In this document: piece by piece, positions 1-12,900 of the stretch
How positions within the stretch are numbered: the first letter of the stretch is position 1
How the letters are laid out: each line of letters begins with the position of its first letter
Assembly: GCA_013339895.1 (NCBI GenBank)
Contig: JABACO010000013.1
Coordinates: 6,841,787 to 6,905,786, forward strand
DNA: 64,000 bases
DNA from: Ephydatia muelleri
Taxonomy: Eukaryota > Porifera > Demospongiae > Spongillida > Spongillidae
Direction: 5' to 3'
Notes under the pieces: model-generated
Databases searched by the model: none
What the model saw: only the letters and a program-made list of their open reading frames with translations
What the model was told of the DNA's origin: nothing
Made by a program: the position numbers and the translations under genes

Positions 1-190
1 TTGCGACTACGTCTCTAATCGATTGCCGGTACTACATGTATAGCGAAGAAATATTCGGGAACCGGTATCGGTACTCTATTAGTAATTAGTTCGTACTATA
101 CATAGTCATTACAAATTGCAGGCTATGTATACTGTAGTAAACCAGTCCAATCACAACATAATACAATTCATTGCTTGCACAAAAGCGAAA
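1..190. other. Upstream region of receptor copy 1
   Basis: Presumed 5' UTR/promoter of the first receptor. No convincing TATA box or motif is seen. Short similarity to the region just before the ATG of copy 2 (attcattg... blocks) is the only signal. Confidence 0.3.
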
Positions 191-945
191 ATGGAGCCTA
201 ATGTGGTCCATCCCGCGTGTGTCGTCTACGCTACACTCTGCTTCCTCACCATTCTCAACGAAGCGTCTGTGGTAGCCTTCCAGTCGACTAGCAGCGATCT
301 GGAAGGGCAGGATCACATGTACCCTAGCACCGTTGCCCCGGGAGACACCCGAACTCCCCTCACGCTGGGTCTGATGCTAAGCTTTTCGGGAGACTACGTC
401 ACCAAAGATGCCATCCCGGGAGTCCAAATAGCCGTGGACACTATCAACGCAGGAGATTTTCTGCCCGGGTACAGATTGCAGTATAGTTTGACCAACTCCC
501 AGGTGAGCGTAACGCATTTGTCTCTTGTCTCACAACAGCAGGGTGTGATCGCCGTGCGCGAGTGAAAATGAATACTTAATTGTTACAATTAACACGTACG
601 TAATTCCAGTGCGACCAGACTGTGACGCTGACGCATTTCTTTGAAGACATTGCGTGGAGTAGACCTTCAAAGGTCGGCTTCATCGGAGGGGGCTGCGATG
701 ATTCCACAATCAAAACGGCTGAAATCAGCTACTTCTTCAACCTAACTCAGGTGAATAGGGTCGTCGTCGCAGGGGAGAGTTGGTTGGTTTCGGAAAATTG
801 AGCCATCATAGGGATACTAGGTCCCACTCTGACATATAGGTATGAAGATGAGACATCGAGGCGGAGAAGCAAGGAGGAGGGGTCTGGTATGAATACGCTA
901 TGAGGGGGATGGGGTGTGTGTTTGTGTGAGTATGTTTGTGTGTAT

Positions 946-996
<51 letters not shown>

Positions 997-3900
997 CGTG
1001 TTTGTGCGAAGGCTCCCTCTCCCGCGCAGCTAGGGATATGATATCTCATTTACTATCTCTAGTATGGGCGAGCGCTCTACACTACCTCATCGGGGTATGG
1101 GATGGAGCCCCAGAAGCTCAAACGCTAACGCTTTTAAAGCTAAATGATGATTACGTTTACATTTCACTTTTGATTATTAAGTAGTCTTCTTGTGTGTCAT
1201 CTTGTAGAGCATCATACAACTAACCAATCAAAACCCTTGAATAGGAATGCAAAGGCGAAGGATCATCTCAAGCATTGTGGTGACAATTTCATCACTCAAT
1301 ACTGACCTAGTCAGGAGACTAGACCCTGTCATGCTCCACCCCCTTCATCATGCTCCACCCTCTTCATCATGCTCCACCCCTTCATCATGCGCCACCCCCT
1401 TCATCATGCTCCACCCCCTTCATCATGCTCCACCCTCTTCATCATGCTCCACCCCCTTCATCATGCTCCACCCCCTTCAACATGCTCCACCCCTTCATCA
1501 TGCTCCACCCCCTTCATCATGTTCAACCCCGATCATTATGCTCCACCCCCTTCATCATGCTCCACCCCCTTCATCCTGCTCCACCCCCTTCATCATGCTC
1601 CACCCCCTTCATCATGCTCCACCCCCTTCATCCTGCTCCACCCCTTCATCCTGCTCCACCCCCTTCATCCTGCCCCACCCCCTTCATCCTGCTCCACCCC
1701 CTTCATCATGCTCCACCCCCTTCATCATGCTCCACCTTTTAACTGATTAATGGCGAAATATATTTTGTTTGACTAAAGTAAAAGGACACAAAAGGGGAAC
1801 ACAAAGAAGCTTTCAATAATATAAACTGAAGCCACGAACATAAAGCACTTCAAATCTTTAGAAGAATTGTTTAATAAGAGCATATCTCAGCATTAATCGG
1901 TTAAAGCCACTGAACCCTGAGCCTTTAAATTAACATAGACTTTCAAGCCCATCCCTTGCATGGTGTAAGAGATACTCATCTACTGCCCTTTAACTTCACT
2001 AAATAACATGATATTTCAATCTAACCAGTTGTCATGTGACTCGACTACACCTGAAGGAGAGGACAGAACAAAATTCAAGCGGTACTTCCAAATTCTTCCC
2101 AATGACATCCTCTTCTCTCAAGCCTTCATACAAATTCTGAACACCTTCAATTGGACAAAGCTTCATGCTATTAATCTGGAGTTTCACCTATTCGTGCAGG
2201 TCTGTGATCTATCTCTGTATGTATTCAAGCATTTGGAGCTAGTGTGTGGGAGGAGCCAAAGGTGTGAACAAGGGAGGAGCTACGAAATGTGGTGTGGGAG
2301 GGTCAAGGAGGTGGAGTGTGATGTGACATTTGTGCTAAATGATGACATTCACATACAGTCCATAATGGAAAATTGGTAAGGGTATTATTTTAAATGATTG
2401 GTCAAGCAATCTTATTCCCCAATGCAATTATGCCAAATACTTGGTATATTTTGCTAAGTAAAAAAAATTCTTCAAAGAGATGCCTAATTATCTTGGGAGA
2501 TGCTGACGTCCAAAATTTCACTGAGGACACGTGTGAGGTATAGTTATGAATTTGCTATGGTCTGTACCTCACACAGACTCTGAACCTCCTGGAATCATTG
2601 GAGCAACTTAGTCCCCACCATAACATCACCTCAGTCTCATACTCCAGTGACCCCAGAGCCACCAACACCCTGGATGCTATCCTCAGTAATGGACAAGCAT
2701 TTGTAAGCATCCATGCCTCTGTGTGTGCGTGTGTGTGTGTGTGTGCATGTGTGTGCATGTGTGTATGTGCATGTGTGTGCACATGTGTGTGTGTTTTTTG
2801 AATGTTGAGCTAGTCAGAAAGGAAACCTGTGAAACAAACCAAGGTTTTTAAAGGGGGAGGGAGTTAAATAGGGAAAGTGAAAGTGTCCTGGATTACCCAT
2901 AAACACATAAGCATGATTATTAGCTCAGAAGCCATAATGCAGTACCGGTCAGAACAAACGTTATAGTGCAACAAAATACTAAACGCTGCCACCCCACTAC
3001 TACTTGGCAGCCACTCAAAGCCATTGAAGCATAAACGTGCTTAGCCATTCAACAATAAACAGCCTATCAGCGCTTCCAGTTATTGGAATTGTGTTCTCTG
3101 CTAGTGCTTCACTAGGCCTGTTGATGTGGGGAGGGGTGAGGTTGAGAGTCAGTTCACTCTGTGATCTCCTCCCCAGACCACAGACTTTCTCAGTGCAGGT
3201 CTCTTGTCTATACTTCGCAGTTAGTGATGTGTTGGTCTAGTTATGGCAATCAAATGACTTGCTTTCTATTTTCTGCAGTTATTAGGTTGCATGCTAGTAT
3301 GAATACTATTACATGTCATCCATTTTCTGTACAGAACACAGAATCGAGGATAATCTACCTCGCCATGTATGTGGATGACATCATACCAGTTCTGTGTGAG
3401 GTGAGGAGGCCTGGGGATGAGAGTCATTTCTGTTAACCTGTGAGATTAGATCCATTACTGTTACCACTTTTCAAGCAGTATCCACTGTATGGAAACTATT
3501 GTAATGCCACATCTGGTCCTTTTTTCTAAATATAAGGCATACCATCAGAACAAGGTGTACCCACTGTATGTCTTCATCACACTCGGATGGTACACTGATG
3601 GATGGTGGGACAGCAGTACTGTGAACTGTACAAGTCATCAAATGGAGATAGCTCTGAACAGATCATTGGCTATGACCCTAGACCCTCTAATCAAGGACAC
3701 AAATATGACGACCAGCTCACGATTGGTAACTTGAGTATATGCATTTCTTAAGTATCAAAAAACACATTGACGGTTGAAACTGAAACATGCTGACATATAT
3801 AATAAACTTCCTCAAGAATTTAGCAACAGAGGTTATTCATATTTACTGTATGTGTGTCATAGAGCATAGTGCATGATAAATGTCACACCCTCCATACAGA

Positions 3901-6900
3901 CACAACCTTCCCTCCACACACACCTCCCTCATCAATGATACTTCATTGACAGAGCTTCAACCAGTACAGAAAGCTGTACCTTGAAGGTGTGAGCAGGCTG
4001 AACCTGTCTGATGTGTATGACGGGGAACCATGTTTCGATGCTGTGTGGTCATATGCCATAGCTCTGAACAGAACCATTCAAGGTTTGGAGGCCATACCTC
4101 ACCCCTAGGAATTCATATTATGTGACTCTTCCCCAGACCTCAGATCTGATCCAGCCTTCAACAGGCTGGCAGCTGCTGCCTCCCATCTTCCACCCAACTC
4201 CACTTTCTACATGGAAAACTTCACTTATGCCAATGATGTCATTTTGGAGAGAATGTATCAACATCTGATGAATGCTTCCTTCGTTGGCATTACGGTATGT
4301 TCTGAAGTATACGCTAATCTGAGTGCAAAGAACATAATGATAATGATAATGATAATGATAATGATAATGATAATGATAATGATAATGATAATGTAATGCA
4401 AATATCTCTTTGCGCATGTGCACGCATGCGCCAGATGGGCTCGAACTTGCCAGAACATTTGCATGTGACATCGTGTGCGCACTTGTATGTATAAATACTC
4501 TCTTTTTGTGTTCTTAGTCAGTCTGTACACGTGTTACTATATATCCTTTGGCCACTGCTACATTGGCGTAGTCGGCTTAGCGGAATGGCGAAACCGCTAC
4601 TGTTGCCGGAACCCTTTGACGGCGAGACCACTGGTTGGTTGGAATGGATGGACCATTTCGAAAGTGTAGCCGCCGTTAACAAATGGGTCAGTGGAGAAGA
4701 CAGGCTGAAATGGCTCCGGGTGCGCCTAACGGGGAAAGCTCAAACGGCTTTCAGAAGGCTGCCAGACGACGTTAAAGCGGACTATGGTACGTGCGTAGAA
4801 GCATTACAGCGTCGTTTCAATCCCGACAGCAAAAGACAGCTGTACATGGTGGAGCTGAACGCAAGAACAAAGCGTAGGGACGAGGACTGGGCTGCTTTTG
4901 GTGACGCGGTGCGAGTGCTTGCAGATAAAGCGTATCCCGAACTAGCAGAGAACGCGCGCGAGCGACTGGCGCTGAACCAGTTTCTAGAGCAAATTGAAAA
5001 CTCCCAAGTCGCCTTCAGCGTTAAACAGAAACGACCGCGAAACGTCGAAGAAGCGGCTGCGGCTGTAATTGAACTGGAGTCATACTTGCGAAGCACAGGT
5101 AAACCGTCACGTGTTAACGCTGTGTCCTCACAGGAACAAGAGCCAGAGACGCACCATACCGTACCAGCGGAACCAGTCTCAGCGGTCACTTCGCAAGACG
5201 GGCGCGACTCGTTAACAGCCACCATGAAATCACTGTGCGAGAGACTGCAGCGAGTGGAGGTGCTCATAGGAGAAAAAGAGCGGTTAGGAACACGTGGGGC
5301 AAGTAAGCCTACCAGGGAGAATGACGATGGGAAGCGTAGGACAATCGTTTGTTGGAGTTGCGGGAAGAAAGGCCATGTCGCACGATTTTGCAGTCGGGGC
5401 CGATACTCAGAACAGCGTCAGGGAAACTTCCGTCCCTCAGTGGTACGAGCCTGCCACATGGGGGAAGAAGACCTGTAAAGGCTCAGGATGATAAGCTGAC
5501 CGTACCATCCCTCGCTGTAAATAGTGGAGTAAGTTACCGCATAAGGGGAGTTATTGGGGCTGTTGGTGTAGACTTTGTGATAGACACGGGTGCAGCAGTG
5601 TCGCTTGTCCGAAGGGACGTCTGGGAACAAATTGTGAAAGGTGACTGTACACTTGTTCTTGAACAATGGGCTGGTAGACGACTTGTCGGAGTAAATGGCG
5701 CTCCATTGTCAGTTAGTGGATGCAAAAAGGTAGATATTTTTCTGAACGGCATGCCATTAAAGGTTATGTGCGTAGTCACTGATGATATAATGGTAGAAGC
5801 AATTCTTGGGTTGGACTTTGTAAACGCCCATAATGGTATTATTGATTGTGGTTCAAAGAGGCTCACCTTTCCGTCCAGAAACATTTCCGTTCCCCTTCAA
5901 ATGCAGAGTTGTCCACTGCAGCAGAATCCCATCGGACTTATTGTCAAAGAGAAAATTGTCATTCCAGCAGCGAGTGAGGTAGAACTTATGGTTGATCTGG
6001 CAACACCAGTCGCGAAGGGTACATGGGTTGTGACTGGCAATACCTCTGCTCGACATGGAGTAATGGTTGCTCATGCAGTGGTGTGCCCTAACGCCAAACC
6101 AGTCCCTGTGCGCGTGGTCAACCCTCGAGAAGAAATCGTTGTATTGAAGAAAGGGACGGAGATTGCTCATATGGAGCTGCTGGAACAGGACCCAGTCATA
6201 GAAATCTCAACTGTTGCAGAAAAGTTCAACATTTCACGGGAAGATCAAAGCCTCTTATGGGAAATGGTATCGAGGGTTGGGGATGATGTTAATAAGGATG
6301 AAAAAGAAGAACTTTTTTCGTTGTTGTTGGAATTTGCAGATGTTTTCTCACTCAGCACCAAGAACCTAGGTCATACAAAAGTGCTCCAACACCGCATTGA
6401 CACTGGCAATGCCCAACCAGTGCACCTCCCACCCCGCCGGATCCCTCACGCACGTAGGGAGGAACTGAAGGAGATGTTGCGAGATATGTTGGAGAAGAAT
6501 GCCATTGAACACTCTGATAGCCCATGGTCCTCCCCGATAGTACTGGTCAAGAAAAAAGACGGGACAACAAGATTTTGTGTGGACTATAGGAAGGTCAACG
6601 AGGTTACCAGGAAAGATGCCTATCCGCTACCCCGAGTGGACGATACACTTGACACGCTGGCCGGCTCCAAATTTTTCTCCACACTGGACCTTACTACCGG
6701 CTACTGGCAAGTCGAAGTCGCCCCTGAAGATCAGCCGAAAACAGCTTTTACTACACCGGAAGGTCTGTACCAATTTAAAGTAATGCCCTTCGGTTTATGT
6801 AACGCTCCAGCTACATTCCAGCGACTGATGGATAGGGTATTGGGTGGTTTGAAATGGTCGAGTTGCTTGGTTTACTTTGATGATATTATTGTTGTGGGTC

Positions 6901-9900
6901 GTACATTTAAGGATCATTTGCACCACCTTAGCAAGGTTTTGGCCCAGTTGAGGGGGGCAGGGCTCAAACTGAAGCCAACGAAGTGTAGTCTGTGTCAACA
7001 ACGGGTTGCATTTTTGGGGCATATAGTATCAGCTGAGGGAATCGCTACAGACCCGAGCAAAACCGACGCTGTGTCAAAATGGCCCACCCCGCTAAGTAAG
7101 AAGGAGGTACAACAATTTTTAGGGCTGGCAAACTACTATAGGCGGTTTGTCAAAAATTTTGCGTCTATCTCGAAACCACTGCATCGTTTGACGGAAAAAA
7201 ACGTTCCCTTCGATTGGACAATACACTGTCAGAATGCCTTTGACGAATTGCGTAAATGCCTGGTTTCCTCCCCAATTCTTGCCTACCCAGATTACAACCG
7301 ACGTTATATCCTCGATACGGATGCGAGCGACACAGGGATTGGTGCCGTGCTATCCCAGATCAGCGACGAAGGGTCAGAACGTGTCATTGCCTACGCCAGC
7401 CGTTCACTAAGCAGACCGGAACAGAGGTACTGTGTCACTCGTAAAGAACTATTAGCTGTAGTATCGTTTGTACAGCAATTCCGACAGTACCTTCTTGGAC
7501 GAGAGTTCACCCTTCGAACAGACCACGGATCGTTGGTCTGGATCCGGAACTTCAAAGAGCCTGAAGGTCAACTTGCACGCTGGCTAGAGAAACTTCAGGA
7601 GTACAACTTTACCGTCGTGCATCGTCAAGGATCTCGCCATTGCAACGCAGACGCGCTCTCCAGAGTTCCTTGCCGTCAGTGTGGTCGAGAGAATCAAAAC
7701 GTTGAAACAAGTCAGGGTGACAATGCTGTGATTACAGGTATTGGCGCGGTCTTATCGCCGTTCCAGACGTGTACTCCCAATGAGATGCGTAAATTGCAAC
7801 TTCAAGACGAAGCTATAGGACCAGTCTACCGCGCAGTGCTCGATCGCAAGACACCGTCTGCAGACGTATCCAAGTCATGGAGCTGGGAAAGTCGCGTCTT
7901 GATGCAGCACTGGGGCTCTCTCAACATCCAAAACGGAGTTCTTTGGAGAAAATGCATCGATAAGTGTCGTGATTACTTGCAGCTCGTATTACCCGCCAAG
8001 TTGCAGGTGGATACCCTTCGGGACCTTCATGAAGGCGCCATTGGTGGTCATCTTGGTGAAGAAAAAATGCTAAACAAACTCAAAGAGCGTTTTTACTGGC
8101 CAGGATGTACCGAAGCAGTCAAAGATTGGTGCAGAACCTGCATTCGTTGTACAACAAGGAAGACAGCTGCTCCGAAAAGAAAGGCGCCCCTACAATCATT
8201 ACGAGCTGGGTATCCGATGCAAATAGTGTGTGTTGATATCATGGGACCCCTTCCTGAGACCGAGGATGGCTGCAAGTATGTTCTGGTAGCCTCAGATTGC
8301 TTTACTCGGTGGGTAGAAGTGTATGGAATACCTAATCAAGAAGCCACAACTGTAGCCAAAAAACTTGTAGATGAAATGTTCTGCCGTTTCTCTCCCCCCG
8401 AACAACTTCACAGTGATCAAGGACGTCAGTTCGAGTCAGAGTTGGTAAAAGAAATATGCGTGCTTCTGCAGATCAGAAAAACGCATACTACGCCATACCA
8501 CCCCCAATGCAACGGGATGGTGGAGCGCTTTAATAGAACTCTGTTAGACATGCTAGCCACAACAATTGACAACCACCAGGCCGATTGGCAGCACCACATT
8601 CGTAAGCTCTGCCTGGCGTATAATTCGAGCATTCATTCCACTACAGGTTTTAGCCCGTTCTTTCTGATGTTTGGTCGCCAAGTCAAACTACCGATCGATC
8701 TTATGTATGGAACTAACCGGACAGGGCCGGATACCGCAGCAGGTTTTGCGCAGAAGTTGAAGGAGGGGTTGCAAGAAGCATACAAGCTAGTGAGAGAAAA
8801 ATGCCAAGCTGAACATAAAAGACAAAAGGCGCTATACGATGAGAGAGTCCACGGGAAACCGTTCAGCCCCGGTGATTTGGTATGGCTTCATTCACCAGCA
8901 GTCCCTCGCGGACGATCCAGGAAGCTACACCACCCCTGGAAAGGGCCACTGAAAGTTGTTGAACGCCTGGGCGAAAGCAATTACAAAATCAAAAGCCTTC
9001 AGGGTCGAAAGAAAACTCAAATTGTTCACTTCGACAGGCTGAAACCATGTGTAGCTTCTACCGCTGAGGATCGACAAAATAGTAGACCGCCTACAACGCC
9101 CGAGACTCAAATTGATCGTCAACCAACAGGAAAATATGTAGAGCTGCTGGACAGCTATGATGACGAGCCAGTGGCAGAAGAACCAGCCACGGACGCTGCC
9201 CCCCCTCCACCGCAAGAAATTAACATTCAACCACGGTACCCAGTACGAAACAGACACCCTCCGGATCGCTATGGAGCCTACGTGGAACACTAAAAGAGAG
9301 GGAGCAGTGTAATGCAAATATCTCTTTGCGCATGTGCACGCATGCGCCAGATGGGCTCGAACTTGCCAGAACATTTGCATGTGACATCGTGTGCGCACTT
9401 GTATGTATAAATACTCTCTTTTTGTGTTCTTAGTCAGTCTGTACACGTGTTACTATATATCCTTTGGCCACTGCTACAATAATGATAATGATAATGATAA
9501 TGATAATGATAATGATAATGATAATGATAATGATAATTTATGTGCACATAGTATACACAAAGGCAAGTAATGGCACATGTAAATGCACTTTTATATTGCC
9601 CAGAACTAAAACGGGAAGCATCTTGACTTAGATACTAGTTCAGATGATGAGGTGACAACAGTATCTGGTAAGGAAATTCCAAATATTAATAATCCAGGAC
9701 AGAGAAGAAATTGGATCTGTAGTTATGGTGCGGTGTAGACACCGGACTTAATTTAATGGAGTTACCTCTTGTACCATATGGTGACAAGTTGATGTGGAAA
9801 AAGGCAGAATCAGATGCATCAAGATCAACAAGGTTTTTCACAATCTTCAAACACATAAGGAAATCTAAAAACACTCCGCGATACTCCAATGAATGAAAGC

Positions 9901-12900
9901 CTAGGAGTAGAAGATGATCAGCATAGCTCATAGTGGGCAGCTTTACCCGTTTAAAAATAGCTCTGGTGAAAAAGCGCTGAATCCTTTCAAAACTTCTTAT
10001 GTCTTGTCCACACTGGAGAATTATTGATCTGACATATATAGGATATGTATACTCGACATAGTGTAGAGATATCAAGAGTAAGACCCTTAAGCAGAAGAGA
10101 ACACTTTTGGGAAGCCTTTGCAGCAATAGATGCACAACGTAAGCTGGACTTAAAGTCAGATGTTATATGCACACCTAGGTCACCAATATCATAAACTCTA
10201 TTCACCACCCAAGGAATAAGAATTGTTGGCAGGGTAATGTACACAAAGCAATATTAAGCTGCCAGAATTGAGACCATATACAAAAATTCGACAATGATAG
10301 GGACAAAGGTGAAATTGAATCACAACAGTGAGCAACATAGAGTTTAGTATCATCTGCATATATTTTAGCTTGAACTGGTGGTACCAAACAATCAGGGAGG
10401 TCATTGACATATATGAGGAACAAAAGAGGACCAAGCACTGAACCTTGTGGAACACCACTAGTAACAGGTAGAGGCAAAGATAATGACTGACCAATATAGA
10501 CTTGCTGAAAACGAGCAGTTAGAAAGAAAATAACTATCTCACCAATGAAGGACTTAAACCATAGCACTCTACCTTGAACAGCAGTTTTCGATGGGAAATT
10601 GAATCAAAAGCTTTAGCAAAGTCAATATATACAGAATCAATTTTAGAACCAATATCAGTGAACAGTGTCCATTCATTAAGTGTGGCTAGCAATTGGGTAC
10701 AAGTAGAACGCCTGGCAAGAAAACCAAATTGATCTATAGAAATGAGGTTGTTAGAGCAGAGAAAGGATATCATTGATTCAAACAATAGACTCCATTACTT
10801 TACAACTGGTTAGAGAGACTGGATGATAATTACTAGGTAATTTTCGGGAGCCTTTTTTGAAAATGGGACAAACAATTGCCTGTTTCCACACACAATCCAT
10901 AGACATAGTAGAAAGCCTGGACAATGGAGAGGCAATGGCATAAGCAATTGACTTTAAAAACCCAGCAAGAAAACCATCAGGGGTTCTGGAGTATTTAGAA
11001 GGAAGATGCTTAAGAGCACAAAACACTTTATAATGTGTAAACTCAGCTTGTTGGTGCATAACCAATTGGCAGAGATCACAGCAGGGCCAATATCAGATCA
11101 TAATAACACAATCACCCTAACCCTAACCCTAACCCTAACCTAACCCTAACCCTAACCCTCGTAATAACGCTATCACATGTCTCTATTTATACAACATACA
11201 TAGACTACTAGCTTTAATACAATGACAAACTGAAAGTCCAGATTATCTGATGAGATGATGATCAGCCATGTTAGATGATGATCCAACTTGACACCTCAAT
11301 GGCCCTAACTTACAAACAGCTTCTACCCAGGATGTGTACAATGTAATTAGCACTCTTTTCATCACACAGACTATATTATTTATGTCACCAGCTTACTTTT
11401 TATATCATAATATTGTCACCCAGTATGTGATCCAGTTCATCCCCCGTCCTCTTCCCCATACAATTGTACAGTGAAATTTAGAAGGGAGTCCTTTATACTT
11501 CATACCAGAGATGTTTTGTCCACCACACACAGGGGAACATATCCTTCAATGCCAATGGCATAAGGAATGCTGAACGTATAAGAATTCAACAGTACAGATT
11601 CAATAACAGTGGGTACTTTTTAACTTTGTATATGTATCCATGGTTACAATTTCCTCCAATCAGGTAATCAGCTGCAGAAGTTTGACATTGGATACGTGAC
11701 ATTGGACCACAATGGACAGTCAGTTGCATTTGACTTTCTCCCAGGAGAGTCCATGGAAACAATATGGCCTGGTGAGCACATATCATGAGGGGTCAGGGCC
11801 ACTAAAATTCCTGACTTCATTCCTGTATCCCTTATAGATGGTGTTCCACATGATGGAACTCTGATAAAGTCCACCATTAACATTGAGCCATGGGTCACTG
11901 CTGTCATGTACATTCTGGCCACACTAGGGATAGCTCTGGCCATCATATGCTTCATCTTTATGGTGGTCTTCAGAGAAAGAAAGTGAGTGAAAGCACCACA
12001 GATCAGGGCTCAGATGTTCAGTTACACCCTAGTAAACTGGATAAACATGCTGAATGTATGTAATATACTGTAGCTGGTCCATATATGTATGATTAGCATT
12101 GTTGGTTTGGTGCAGATGGACAAAGTATATATGCTGTGTGATTGGTCAGCGTAACTCAATTAATCCAACATGTACTACACAAGTAATCTATATTTTCTCC
12201 ATGGTGATCTGTAACACAAAAGTTATAAATTATCCTTTGATTCTTCTGACAGATTCATTCGCCTTACCAGTCCCAATATCAATTACATCACTTGTGGAGG
12301 TTGTATGGTACTCTACACCTCCATCTTCTTCCTGGCTATACAGTCCACTGATGAGACCATAACCACTGCCATTTGTAACGTGAGTGTCAAGAATAGTTCA
12401 AGCACACAACTGGGTGGGCACAAACTTTAAGAAAGGAGAGGGGGATGGGTTAGATTTTATTAAAATGTGACCGTATAGAAAAATGACCATTCACTATCAT
12501 GTAGGGTTTAGAGCAAAGCCCACAAAGGCTATATATTTACTCAATTTATTTCCTGCCTGTAATTTCAGAATGTGAATTGAATGCACCAAAATTGATATTG
12601 ATCCCAGAATAGGTACAGAACACATGCGCATTAAACTTAAAACAATTGTCACTTAAGGATATGGATTATTAAAGTAGTAATCAAAATATCAGGGCCAAAG
12701 ATGACCTAACTTCTTTTGGAGGGGGGTAGGGGGAGGGGAGGCATGTCATTTGAACCAGAAGACCCTCCCCTATACGTACACCCATGACACATGTTTGATG
12801 TTATTCTCTGTCATCATGGTGTGGATGGAACATTTGTTATTGCATTCAAACACATAACACAGCTTAGACACTGTGCAACCAATAGGAACATTTCAAGCTA

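Larger units (their letters stand above)
4392..9478 (+). mobile_element. Full-length Ty3/Gypsy LTR retrotransposon
   Basis: A 5,087-bp element bounded by two 171-bp LTRs (4392-4562 and 9308-9478) that look identical base for base and run TGTAAT...GCTACA. Internal order is PBS-like tract, gag (4585-5478), pol (PR-RT-RNase H-IN) in the -1 frame to 9293, then a polypurine tract. The element sits inside an (ATAATG)n array, so the flanking ataa duplication is compatible with a short target-site duplication but ambiguous. Open frames and identical LTRs suggest a young, possibly autonomous copy in intron 8 of receptor copy 1, in sense orientation. Confidence 0.95.

Noticed and set aside
1247..1750. 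Three overlapping + strand ORFs rich in HHAPPPSSCSTP
   Set aside because: Product of the 19-bp intronic minisatellite, not coding.
5418..6170. Minus-strand ORFs within pol
   Set aside because: Shadow frames of the long, motif-rich pol reading frame.
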